DNA of 64,000 nucleotides. Origin: Pseudopyrenochaeta lycopersici (Eukaryota; Ascomycota; Dothideomycetes; Pleosporales; Pseudopyrenochaetaceae). The stretch lies in NCBI GenBank assembly GCA_003313425.1, contig NHZP01000005.1:558001-622000 (forward strand). The letters are read 5' to 3'. This document shows, one piece after another, positions 10,493-20,843 of this stretch. How positions within the stretch are numbered: the stretch's first letter is position 1; every line of letters starts with the position of its first letter. Made by a program: the position numbers and the translations under genes. A model generated the notes under the pieces. The model was not told the DNA's origin. It ran no database searches and was given only the letters and a program-made list of their open reading frames with translations.

Positions 10493-12180
10493 TCAAAGTT
10501 CCTCTTGTACTAGTTCTTGGCCATGGTTCTCAACCTTCTTAAAATCCTCTTCCATCTCGCTAAATCTCTTCGCAGCAACCCACCCATCTCGAAGTAATCT
10601 CGCAACATTCTTCCCGCTCAATGCACTCGTCTCCATCGTACTGATGAAGCTCTCAACGCCGCTTGTGTACCAGAGCCCATCATCAAGCTTGATCTCCTCG
10701 AACGTGACCCTCGGGTACTCCTTTGGATACGAAAACCAAACCTTGTGATATATCCAACTCACCTTGCCGTCAACATCGCCGTGTTTCGCTTCGTCATCTG
10801 AAACTTCGTGACCCAAGATGTGGGATAAAAAGGTGGAATTGACCTTGGATGGAGAAAAGATCTTGTAGATGTATTCTGGCCGGGGAGTTGAGGAGTGTGG
10901 ATTGACGCCTTGATCAACAATAGAGATGGAGAAGAATCCCGGTGAGCCGACACCGTCGACTGCCTTTTCGTCTGGTGGTAACGTAGTAAGAACATATTGC
11001 GGCACAGCCTTTCCTACGTCTAGGTTGAATGCCTTCGGATCGAGCTTGTGAGGGGATGCAAACAACGTGACAAACAACTTCGTGTACGGAATCTTGTCGG
11101 GGAAATGCTTGGGTGCGGGATCAATGGTAAGGCTGGAGTACTGTAAAGGAGATGCGAGAACAACTTCGTCGAACATTGAAGTGTGACCTGCGCTAGTGCT
11201 AAGTTCGTACGTGTCGTCCTCCTTTTTCGAGATTTTGGCAATAGCAGTGTTGAAATGGATAGTTGCGTGAGAAGCATTGAGCATGTTGGCAAAGATCTGC
11301 CAGTTTCCACCGTCAATTTGCATGGCACCGTTTGTAGCCATGCATACCATTGTCTCCAAGCCGTGGATATAGGGTAGATTCGAGGCGTAGTTCACGCGAG
11401 TACTGCGTCTTGTCAGCATTCGAACCATGTAATCTCAACTTCTCAACCAACCTAGCTTGAATAATCTCCCTCGAGAACGCCTCGCCAATACCATTCGCTT
11501 TAAGATACTGCTCCCCCGTCACACCTGTTACCTCCAACAATCCTACGTGCTCAATCACACCGCTCAAGCTCTTCCACGGGAAGACTGGTTCGTCATACAT
11601 GGTCAAAAACTTGCCCACCGCGCTCTTCATCAACCTGTTGGTCCATAAAGGCGCTGTTCCATATCTCCACAGTAGTTTTGCCTTGTCCCACCAACTATCT
11701 TCCGCCCGCGTGATTATGACAAACTCTTCACCGTTCCATATTCCAAGATCCGGTATTTCCAACCGTGTCGCAACATCCTGTTCGGCAGCTGACAAGTTAA
11801 ACCGCTTCATAGCTTCCATCATTATGTGATTTACTTCAACGAATATGGAACCACCGAGTTCTACCGCGGCGTTCGGATCATTCCATGCATTTACGGTGGT
11901 TGTTCGGCCTCCGACATAGGCATTTCGCTCGAAGACGGTAATATCAATAGCGATTGAAGCTTCGGCGGCGTACTGCGCGAGATGGTAGGCTGCTGACGAG
12001 CCGCCTGCACCAGCACCTGCTGGATATTAGCATCGATTGGGATTTACCGAAGATTGAAGGCAAGGCCGCATGATGGAACAAACCTATGATCGCAACACGC
12101 TTTGCGGCTGGAGGGGCCTCATCATGGCTGCTAAGAGCGCTAACGATGGGAAATAATCGAGCGACGCGCAACACTCGCAT
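10493..12180 (-). CDS. Prenylcysteine oxidase/lyase (FAD flavoprotein)
   Basis: Three exons (12180-12084, 12016-11452, 11402-10493) encode 523 residues. The N terminus has a short hydrophobic stretch, then a dinucleotide-binding motif IIGAGAGGSSAAYHL (about 31-45) and FERNAYVGGRTTT, where FAD is held. Later landmarks of the prenylcysteine oxidase family are the STRVNY segment just after intron 2, VNYASNLPYIHGLETMVCM and GGNWQIFANML. The C-terminal WYTSGVESFISTMETSALSGKN is the second FAD-contact region. The enzyme oxidatively cleaves the thioether of farnesyl- or geranylgeranyl-cysteine, left after turnover of prenylated proteins, releasing cysteine, a prenal and H2O2. It usually acts in lysosome/vacuole or ER-related membranes. 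Introns are 67 and 49 bp. The leader is a weak signal peptide, so localisation is inferred. An AT-rich TATA-like tract lies only about 20 bp before the ATG. Confidence 0.9.
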
Positions 12181-12837
12181 TATGCTGACTAGATCAAATA
12201 TATATTTCTGGTATTGAAAGCGTATTTGGGGAGATTGAAAAAGCGCAAGAAGCCTCAGGTTTCATTGCAGCTCATGATGGATGGTGTGATGGATGGTCGG
12301 AGGGTCTGGAAGTGCTGACTATCTGCAAGCATGGACCAATTGAGAGACATGTTTCCAGAATTACGAATGCCTAGTAAATGTCCATCGGCCATTATTGGGC
12401 CAATAACGTGTAATTACTATGCGAGCATACTGTCCCCACGTTTGGGTCCCATAGTGGGTGTCGAAGGTGGATCGAATGGGGTGAGCATGGGCCAACTAGC
12501 ACAGGTGGGGACGCGTCTTCACGTGCTTTGTACTATTCATGTTAACGGTCCGATTTCAACGACAGGTATTGAGAACGGACGAAAGCTGTAACATGCTATT
12601 GAGAGTAGATTCTTTGACTTGGTGAGCCATTCAGCGGATTCCCGAAACCGATTGAGAATACAACGTAGATCAACAGTTTCCTTATGCGCCGTAACACCAG
12701 ACTGTCCGTGCTCCTTGATAACCAGAAGAAACAATCCCATCGCTTATAACATCAACATCGTGAAATCGTCATCATACATAACAATAGCCTCCTTTGCTTC
12801 GAACTCAACCAAAAATTACGATTACTCCCGCAGTGTC
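12181..12837. other. Prenylcysteine oxidase upstream region
   Basis: This gap lies between the prenylcysteine oxidase start and the stop of the next minus-strand gene. It contains an AT-rich tract at about 12190-12210 and short ORFs without recognisable content. Confidence 0.45.
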
Positions 12838-13731
12838 TCACTCAGCGAACTTGACCGTCCGCTTGGTGGTGTCTGCGGTCTTCAAAGGCATCTCTCTTTC
12901 AACTGTTGCTTCTCTAGACGTGGCTCCGCCGACACCTCGTCGCCTTCTCTCACTGCGTTTGGCTCTCGCCTCACGAGTCTCCCTCGCTTTCCATTCATTC
13001 AGCTGCTGTCTCCTCCGCTGCGACCTAGCATAGGCAATGGCAGGCGTCGGTTTAAACCCGATTCCATTCAGGCCGGTCCCATCGTCGTCCGGGTCAGTTG
13101 AAGGATCGGCGAGATGTCCCGTGATCTCACTATCCTTCCACGTGAGGGCTGACAGCGGAGGTGACGGTGACTTTTTCCGCGGGCGAGGTTGCGACGATGA
13201 CCGGTTATGTGTGCGATATCCATGGCTTGCTGACGAATGTTGTTGCGACGATGTGCTCACAGGAGGCGACAGAAAGGTGGTGGGTTGTGCAAAAGAAGCA
13301 ATATCTGGCAATATGCGGGGTTGGGTCGCCTGAGGGGTCTCTGGTATTTCTCTCGAGGCCTCCAGGGCTGGCATAGCTGTCAAGGCATCCAAATTGTTGC
13401 TCTTCCTCCAAGACACTGATTTGGCCTTTGCGAAGTCTTCGTTCAACGACGTCCCACTGTCCACACGCATCTCGTCCAGCTTTGGCTTCTTGTGCACCCC
13501 ATGGTCGGTGGGCGTAAGCGGGGACATTGGGATTGCCGCAAGCGAAGTGAGTGTCATACCTCGCAGCTGGTCGGCGACGGCATTGCGGGGGCTGTCGGCG
13601 CCAGACGCAGGCGCGGGACTACCTCGTGGTGGTGTTGATGCAGGACGTAAAGCGGTATTTAGTAGCGGCGTTGGCGGGGGTTGATCGCGTTTGCGCTTTG
13701 GAGACGGGTGGTGCAGCTGCGTTGGGGGCAT
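12838..13731 (-). CDS. Conserved-looking basic, Ser/Pro-rich protein, probably nuclear
   Basis: A single exon encodes 297 residues; I do not recognise a named family. The N terminus carries a nuclear-localisation-like PKRKRD (about 11-16). A long disordered Ser/Pro/Thr-rich part follows, including several SP and TP sites that could be phosphorylated. A more ordered-looking segment has LTWKDSEITGHLADPS followed by TGLNGIGFKPTPAIAYARSQRRRQQLNEW. Next comes a strongly basic, probably helical run of Arg, Lys and Glu. That C-terminal helix with its conserved-looking lead-in could bind nucleic acid or act as a coiled coil. The gene is followed by the prenylcysteine oxidase gene on the same strand, 657 bp downstream. 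Function is unknown; coding status is supported by the long open frame and compositional coherence. Confidence 0.65.
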   Translation of the reverse strand: MPPTQLHHPSPKRKRDQPPPTPLLNTALRPASTPPRGSPAPASGADSPRNAVADQLRGMTLTSLAAIPMSPLTPTDHGVHKKPKLDEMRVDSGTSLNEDFAKAKSVSWRKSNNLDALTAMPALEASREIPETPQATQPRILPDIASFAQPTTFLSPPVSTSSQQHSSASHGYRTHNRSSSQPRPRKKSPSPPLSALTWKDSEITGHLADPSTDPDDDGTGLNGIGFKPTPAIAYARSQRRRQQLNEWKARETREARAKRSERRRRGVGGATSREATVEREMPLKTADTTKRTVKFAE

Positions 13732-14359
13732 GTCGCCGGTGGGTGGATTCCAGAATTACATGGGGACTATTGTGTCAAAAATTACAGGTCAAAGATGGGA
13801 TGATTCTGGTGTTGCTGATTGAAAGTGCATCTGTCAATTGCCATATGGTCGCTCTTAGCGAACGTGGGGCATCATGCACAGGCCCGCTATAGGGCTGAAC
13901 CCTCTAAGGAACCCTGCATTCACTGCACATCAGACTGCGGAACAGGTGCCGAGCCTCACTGGTTGGTCGCAACCAATTGTCAGAGAACGCTACAGATCGA
14001 TCTTGTGAATCTCTAGCTTCACCTATGACTGGTGAACCTGCGTCCGATTCACAAAATAGTCGGCTAAGTCGTATCGCGCCCTTCCCTGGCTGCTGCCTGT
14101 TTCGCCGCTTCTATGAGTCTTACCTTACTTGAGAGATTCATTTATAGCCAGGCTCCATTGCACGCTTTCATAACTTGTATCGAAGTATCTGCCTGAGTAT
14201 CTATATTGTTAGCTGCTCTCTAAGCATTCTTCAACCCCTATTAAATTGGATATACGCGCAGCATCAACCTCAGCTGCCAAGACTGAAACCTGCACTACTT
14301 TACTTCGTTCAGCTCTACAGTCATTGTTTCTTTCCACTTTCGCCTTCTTTCATTTCAAT
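13732..14359. other. Divergent promoter region
   Basis: This 628-bp region lies between the divergently transcribed 12.8-13.7 kb gene and the PARG-like gene. It has pyrimidine-rich stretches close to 14340, as in fungal core promoters. An in-frame ATG at 14246 would extend the PARG-like protein, but that extension looks like leader sequence. Nothing else was recognised. Confidence 0.45.
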
Positions 14360-16000
14360 ATGCAGCAAGGATCTATACTTCCCTTCCTTGAGAAGTCAAA
14401 GTCGTCACAGCCAGAAAACTCTCGGCAAGGTCAACCATACCACAAACGACCCAACTCCAACTCCAACTCCAAATCCCACTCAGCTGGCGGATATCGAGGA
14501 CCGAATCGCCGCCGCAACATGCTTCTTAAACATGTCGCCAACGAGACTAAGAGTGAGCTTCCAGGCATCTTGGCCAGTATCTCAGCTCTCAACGCTGCAG
14601 AATCATCACTCCACAATCTCAAAGAGCTAAATGCGCTTGACGAGAATGATTGTCCAGGGATCGTCCTACCCTATGGTGACCCAGATGCAGGGAAGAAAGG
14701 AACGCGAATTCGGGTTTTAGACATGGACACATTCGATGCAGCACTGCTGGTGGACCCAAATTACAAAGTGTACACTCATCTAGGTCTACCGAAACCATTA
14801 GTCGATAACAAGTGTACTTCCGACGAGCTGATGCAAGATGATTTCACAAGCTCTAAGAGCGCAAGCGATCATGCTGAGAAAAGCGATTTCGATTTGTACT
14901 GTGGTATTTCCGGAAAGGAAGAGGCGAAACCGAGTCTGGGGGTCAAAATGCAGCACGAGGACAGCGACATCATGAGGGATGCAGTAGACCATGATTCCAT
15001 CAAGCCGTCAAATATTAGTAACGACCAGGAGCCAAATAAGCGTGAGATTGTAAGAGTAGAAGCAGGCACGGACATCAATCTAGAGCACAACACTCTAAAC
15101 AGAGCAGGAGATGACACCATCAAGGCCATGGGTGATCGATATATAAAATTAGGAGAGGTCGACACGAGCAAGCGAGTAGAAGACGGTACAAGAAAGGAAA
15201 GCCTTACAGGAGACGACTTCAAACCAGAGCCAAGCAATCACTTTGCCGTTCCATCACATACGAACCCATTCCTCGATAATATCCATGCTTCTGGTAAAGG
15301 AGAGATTGAGCCTCATAGTGAGGACTTTGCAATCCCAAGTGACGGACAAAATAGCACCACACTCGCCACTGCCGCAGGCCAGCGCGTCCTCAAACCCGTC
15401 GCAGTCCTCAACCTCGCATCCGAACGCTCTCCCGGCGGCGGCTGGCATAACGGCGCCCTCGCACAAGAAGAATGTCTCTGCTATCGCTCATCCCTCTACC
15501 TCTCCTTGCCTAGGAGATACTACCCGCTCCCGTCCCTGAGCGCCATATACTCACCGTCCGTCGTCTTGATCCGCGAAGCCATGTCCCGCGGGCACAGCCT
15601 GCTCACGCCCTACGAACTGCCTGCAAATCTCCCTGTGACGTCCGTCATCTCGGTGGCAGCGCTGCGCCGCCCGGAGCTGACGGATGACCGCAAGTCGTAC
15701 CGAAACGCAGGGCAGCGGGCCGAAACGAAACGCAAGATTCGCGTCACACTCCGCGTCGCAGCGCTGAAGGGACATACAAGAATTGTCCTCGGGGCGATGG
15801 GGTGTGGTGTGTTTGCGAACCCGCCCAAGGAGGTTGCTGAGTGCTTTCTCGAAGTGCTGAGGGAGACGGAATTTCAGGGTGGATGGTGGGAGGAAGTCGT
15901 CTTTGCTGTGCTGGATAATGTCAAGGGACCGCAAGGTGGTAAGGATGGCGAGGGCAACTTCGGAGTGTTCTACAGAGTGCTGGATGGACAGGTGGTGTGA
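14360..16000 (+). CDS. Microbial-type PARG catalytic-domain protein (DUF2263-like)
   Basis: A single exon encodes 546 residues from the ATG at 14360; an in-frame ATG at 14246 would add 38 residues of poor quality. The catalytic signature of microbial-type poly(ADP-ribose) glycohydrolases is present: SPGGGWHNGALAQEE, with GGG at 359-361 and the QEE pair at 369-371. It is preceded by PVAVLNLASERS and followed by the macrodomain strands TRIVLGAMGCGVFANPP and the WWEEVVFAVLDN segment. The first part of the domain (RIRVLDMDTFDAALL, about 117-131) is separated from the signature by roughly 200 Asp/Glu/Lys-rich residues, probably a disordered insertion. Family members remove ADP-ribose from proteins, often in stress responses. 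The N terminus has Asn/Ser repeats coded by a CAACTC-type microsatellite. The gene is convergent with Rrp6, the two stops being under 200 bp apart. Confidence 0.85.
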   Translation: MQQGSILPFLEKSKSSQPENSRQGQPYHKRPNSNSNSKSHSAGGYRGPNRRRNMLLKHVANETKSELPGILASISALNAAESSLHNLKELNALDENDCPGIVLPYGDPDAGKKGTRIRVLDMDTFDAALLVDPNYKVYTHLGLPKPLVDNKCTSDELMQDDFTSSKSASDHAEKSDFDLYCGISGKEEAKPSLGVKMQHEDSDIMRDAVDHDSIKPSNISNDQEPNKREIVRVEAGTDINLEHNTLNRAGDDTIKAMGDRYIKLGEVDTSKRVEDGTRKESLTGDDFKPEPSNHFAVPSHTNPFLDNIHASGKGEIEPHSEDFAIPSDGQNSTTLATAAGQRVLKPVAVLNLASERSPGGGWHNGALAQEECLCYRSSLYLSLPRRYYPLPSLSAIYSPSVVLIREAMSRGHSLLTPYELPANLPVTSVISVAALRRPELTDDRKSYRNAGQRAETKRKIRVTLRVAALKGHTRIVLGAMGCGVFANPPKEVAECFLEVLRETEFQGGWWEEVVFAVLDNVKGPQGGKDGEGNFGVFYRVLDGQVV

Positions 16001-16192
16001 GAGTGCAATAGCCGAGCGCTGGCGATGGGGAAATGCAAGAATATAGAGGGAACAGTGGCTGAAGTACTGATGAGCTCCTTGTGTCAAGGGGCACTAATGG
16101 ATTTCGATACCATGCCAGCTAAGGAGGCATCATGATGCCGGTATATATACATTAAAGGTGGAATGAAAAGCATGCTCGCCAATATGCCATCG

Positions 16193-18668
16193 CTATGACT
16201 GAAAAGTACGACTCCTGCCGGGAACCTCTTTCTGCGCCCTGGGTAAACCCTTTGGCGCATCCGTGAGTCCGGAAAATGGAGCAAAGCCACTGTTCTTCTT
16301 CTTTTTGTCCTTTTTGTCCTTCTTGCCCTTCTTCTTCCCATCGCCATCGTCAGCATGCAGCACCGACGGCGCATTGGCGTAGTCGAAGGCGGGCTCGTCG
16401 CCGTAATTGAGAGCAGCTGTTTGAGCGGCTTGTTGCTGTTTCTTAAGCTTCTTGGCAGCTTTCCTTGCCGCCTTCTCACGAGCGCGAATGGCTTCCTCGG
16501 AGTCTTCTTGGGCGTCCAGCATGATTTCATCGTTGGTCATGGGGTCCAGGACTGGTGCTGCTGATGGCTCCTGTGTAGCGTCACCCCGCTTTCGTTTGCG
16601 GCCTCCGAGTTGTTTGACTACAAACATGTCGGTACGCTCATCTTCAGCTGGTCTGTCTTCTTTGGGAATGAAGGTGTGTTGGCGCTTCTCGGCTTCTAAT
16701 ATGGGCTCAGAGTTTCCATTCGAACTTGCGAAAATATCTGCAGTCAGAGGTGGTAATGGTAGAGCTAGATCGATATTGATGGTTGCCCTGTCCCGCTGTT
16801 GAGACACTGGGCTTTCACACCAGAGCTTACCCCAAAACTTTGATGCCGCGGCTCGGATGGCTGGGACAGTGACAGAACTCATCAGAGGAGTTGCTTGCAT
16901 AGCCGACGCTGCAGCTGCTGGCGTTGGCGCTTCTTTCTTTGGTGTTTCAGCTTCCGCCCATTCCGACTTTCGTATGTCCGCAATAGTTTTGAGTACGTCG
17001 TTGAGTTCGGGGCCATTAATACCTTCTTGCTTTGCCTCAGTGATAACGTTCACGAGCTCGTCTGCTTTGGCTCGAATGATATGTGAGACGTGCTGTATGG
17101 CGTTGAAGAGCGCTGCTTTGTCCGCAGGTATCGCGCGAGCGACAGAGAATACAGCGTGATTCGGCATGATAAATAGTGGACTCTCATCTTCTCTTCGACT
17201 GAGACTATCTCTCCACCGGTGGACTGCCCTGAAAACGGAGAATTGCTGAGGGGAGAACTGGACAGGAGTACGTGAGATGAGTTTGTACCAACCAACCGGT
17301 CCAAGACCTAGTTCGGTGTCATATATAGGGTGCTCATAACGCTGCAGCGCCGTCTCCTTCGATTTCTCGAGTACGTCCTTGACTTTGTTCTTTTCAGGGT
17401 CTGCGAAGTTTGACCTCTCGATGAGTTCGTTTCGCATATTGTCGTAGACGTATAGAAGGAAGTGGGTATCTGCTCGGGCGTATTCGAAAAGCTCCGTGCT
17501 GAGCGGCCGTGTTCGCCAGTCGGCAATTTGGTACTGTTTCTGGGCTTTGAAATTGACAAATTTCTCAAGAAGATACGCCAGACTTGCACCGGGATATCCA
17601 AGCGACCGAGCTGCGTGGTATGTATCAAACAGCCCAACAACGTAGAGGCCGAGGTCCCGTTGAAGCCATATGATGTCCATGTAGGCGCCATGTAGTACCT
17701 TGAGAATGTTCGGGTCTGCAAAGACTTCGTTGAGGCATTCCAACTTCCGTCTCCAGGGTTTCAATGTGTCAACTACCCAGTCCTTGTCTCGTGTGCTTAT
17801 TTGCATCAAAGACACTAAACCAATGTACGACCGGTTATCGTGATGTTCAATATCGATGGCAATCTCCTTCGCAGTCTTCAATTCAGCCAGCATCATAGCG
17901 AGTGCTTCAGGCGTATCTACAAACGTCGCAGTTGTGGACTCGAAAGGCTGGTATTGCTGCGGTTTAGAAGATTCGTAGACTGTGGAAGGATAATCATAGG
18001 ATTCAATCTCGCTCTGGTAAGGATGCGGGTATCTATACGATAATTAGTATACGAGTGAGTAATCTAGTTATAAACGTACTGTTCTCGACCCCTACTGTCC
18101 TTGAAAGTCTTCAGACAGTCGGCCAGCGGAACCATTGCATGTGGTTTCGACGACATCAATGGGCGGAACCCGCCAGTCTCATCATTTGTCGGCACATGTT
18201 CAAACTCTAATTGAGGTTTTGGTATAATTTTCTTTTCGGTGATGTTTGGACGGGACTTCACAGAGGCCTATAAGAAAGTTAAACCGATAATCTCTCAGAG
18301 GCTGTCACACTTTTTACCTGTTCGCCTGTCGGACTCAATCGCTTTACGACGCCAGTGTACTCGTCAAGACTGGTGTCCGCCTTCTCAAGCAAGCTGTCGA
18401 TGACATCAACAACCCCCCTCCAATTGGCGTCTATGGCTTCAACGTCGGGTAGCTTGGGACCTACAGCGTCCGAGCTCGCTGCAGCATTCTCGAGAAGGCG
18501 CTGCGCGAGATGAAGGAGGCGCGCATTCTGGGCGTCTAACTGGGAGCCAACTTCTGGGTTTAGCGACCGCTGGAACGTGATATCTGCGCCGCCTATACGG
18601 GAAGCAGAGCGCGTAGTCGAGACTAGGGCTTTTGAGATTTCGTCCTGGAGCGTTTTGAAGGAGTCCAT
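16193..18668 (-). CDS. rrp6: Exosome-associated 3'-5' exoribonuclease Rrp6 (EXOSC10)
   Basis: Three exons (18668-18318, 18267-18080, 18032-16193) give 792 residues. The N-terminal about 120 residues match the PMC2NT domain, which binds the Rrp47 cofactor. The exonuclease domain shows a full DEDDy active site: Asp240 and Glu242 in AIDIEHH, Asp299 in HGAYMDIIW, and Tyr364 with Asp368 in YARADTHFLLY. An HRDC domain follows (FSVFRAVHRWRDSLSRRED onward). The C-terminal tail is Lys/Ala-rich with KKKGKKDKKDKKKK, which fits nuclear import and contacts with the core exosome. The enzyme trims and degrades nuclear RNAs, including rRNA and snoRNA precursors. Introns are 50 and 47 bp. The length and domain order are normal for the family. 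Confidence 0.95.
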
Positions 18669-19810
18669 GGTAGATTTATTGCTGGCTCATTATTGTCGCG
18701 TATCCTCAATATCGTAACCCCGGCCGGTGTCTCTCTTAATGCAAAACTTCTGGTGAGGAAGAGTGTAGCAAGCGCAGTCGCAATGTTTGAAGAAAGAAAC
18801 CCTCAAGAAATTCTGTCTTGGCATTGGCTTATCGATAAAGCTGAGCCAAGGCAGTCGCGACGTTCACCCATCACTCTGACCCGAAACTCCATTTTTGGAA
18901 GACTTAGCACAATGTCAGCATCATTAGCACCAGAATGCAACGAAGTCAAAGAGTAAGCTTGAATTTGAATAGGAGGACTTACTGGAGTCGTAAACTAATC
19001 TTAGCATAGACGATACGATAATTGCTTCCTTAAGTGGTACAGCGAAAGTATGGTCACTATAACGAACCTCTTGCACGTTTCTGACCCTATATAAGAATTT
19101 CTTAGAGGCATTGCAACGACCGATGAGTGCAAACCAATATTTGAGCAATACGAGAAGTGTCTATCAGTCAGTGCCCTTTTGAAGCTGTGGGCTAGATCTA
19201 ATTCACCGACAGAGAGTTCTGAATGAACGAGGCATTGACAAAATGCTGAAAGAAGTCCGGGACGACAATAGAGAAAATGACGCTGAACACATGAAACCCG
19301 TGAGTATACTTTCACGATGCAAGATGCGCCGAGGCTGACTATGCCAAGAATCGGTGATGATGAAATCGACGTTGTACTTCATAGACTGTAATAATAGGCG
19401 ACTTAGTACATTTGGTTTCGCATACATTAGACTTTGTAACTACACTCACACATACTTGCCTTGCGTTATATGCCAATGACTTGCCGGGACTAAGGCTGGG
19501 TCCTCGAACAATGTTGGTGTTGAAAGTCATCTGCTGAACAATGTGGGCAACGCCGGTGACACATTGTACTCTACTGGTTCTAGTAGTACAATTATTCGCA
19601 TGTCTACCCTGCCTAGAGTTCACGGTGTTCATATGGTTCAGATCATACAGGTACTGCTTCCTCTAAACGCGCTAAATCTAACTAATTTATCGCATGACGA
19701 CATCCTCTGAAATGTCAAAATTAAGCGTTCAGAAGCTCATCAACGACTTAACTTTGTAAAAAACCTTATAACTGGTTCTCGCATTCTCTTCTTGGCTCTG
19801 CCTTTCTTTC
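18669..19810. other. Intergenic between Rrp6 and MAPEG genes
   Basis: This is a 1.1-kb divergent region. Minus-strand frames of 70-100 codons at 18924-19632 look random: frequent Cys/Ser/Thr, no hydrophobic periodicity and overlapping frames. I could not build a spliced gene from them. No RNA gene or repeat was recognised. Confidence 0.45.
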
Positions 19811-20432
19811 ATGGTCAACTATCTGTCCACCCCTATAGGAGGTATGGCTACAAAGGTTGGCCTAGGGGTTCCAATGCCTCTTCTCGCACCAGCGACCGCA
19901 ACTTGGGCGCTTCCTTTTGCCTCTTACTATATATTTTTGCAGGGTAGAATCATTCACCACCGCCTCAGCACAGAAACGTATGCACATTCTCCGGTCAGAC
20001 CAAATTGGGGTCCACACCGCACAGGAAAGCTGTTGCTGATAGTGCATAGATACATGGGAGACACAACAGACTCTACTAAAGGCACCAAGGATCCTCTATA
20101 TATCGCCACGCGCGCACAGCTCAACTTCGCTGAACATGTTCCCTTGGTGCTCGTCGTTGCACTTCTCGCTGAGCTTAATGGAGCAAACCGGTAAGGAGCC
20201 AAGGAATATGTGCGGTTCTACAATACTGACATGTTGATCCAGTCCATATATCAACTACGCTCTCGGTACTCTTCTCGCTCTTCGTATCAGTCACGTCGAA
20301 TTCGGCTTGATGATGCCGGATGCTCTTGGGCCTGGAAGGATTCTGGGATACTATGGCACACAGACGGTACTTGCAACACTAGCCGGATACACAGCGTACT
20401 TGATCAAGGACTTTTGGGCGATTTCAGGGTAA
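19811..20432 (+). CDS. MAPEG-family membrane protein (microsomal glutathione S-transferase-like)
   Basis: Two exons (19811-20190 and 20243-20432, intron 52 bp) give 189 residues. The family-typical RAQLNFAEHVPLVLVVALLAE motif occurs just before the intron; its Arg, Asn and Glu line the glutathione site in characterised MAPEG enzymes. Four hydrophobic helices are expected: around WALPFASYYIFLQG, the HVPLVLVVALLAEL stretch, NYALGTLLALRIS and GTQTVLATLAGYTAYLI. The N-terminal part contains about 50 residues between helix 1 and the motif. Members act in membranes as trimers on glutathione conjugates or lipid peroxides, but many fungal versions are uncharacterised. The open reading ends in exon 2 with KDFWAISG. 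Confidence 0.82.
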
Positions 20433-20843
20433 TGTGGGTGATCTATGATGCGAATCCTGCTGGGTAATAAGCGTGTTAATAAGCAGGCGTTGGTGGGGAA
20501 GTATGCTCTCAAGTAGATACAAATGAAAGATGTGGATTATACTGGCAGTAACCCTCCTTCCAAGGTCTCCACAAAATGACTGTGGCTTCTTGAGATGGCA
20601 GCCTGTGGCTATCGACACTTTGCATGTGAGAATTAAGTTGTAGCCTATTGACGTAGCTGTGGCTTTGCGAGCTGCCAAGCCACTTCGCGGAGAGCTGTTG
20701 CTTTCCGTGCACCCCACCTAACAGTTGATGACAACTTATTCATACGTACAACTCCGCCATATCTGCCTTTATCTTCCCGAGGCTCCCGAATCGCATACTC
20801 CCATTGTCTGTTGAACGCAACATCACAAGATTCTGGCGGCACG
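20433..20843. other. Intergenic, promoter of GGA gene
   Basis: This 411-bp gap lies between the MAPEG stop and the GGA start. No ORF of interest and no clear TATA element were found. Confidence 0.45.

Noticed and set aside
15551..16087. 178-codon minus-strand frame
   Set aside because: It lies opposite the catalytic part of the PARG-like gene, whose own frame carries the conserved motifs.
18924..19632. Several minus-strand frames of 70-100 codons
   Set aside because: They overlap in different frames, lack splice sites that would join them and resemble no family.
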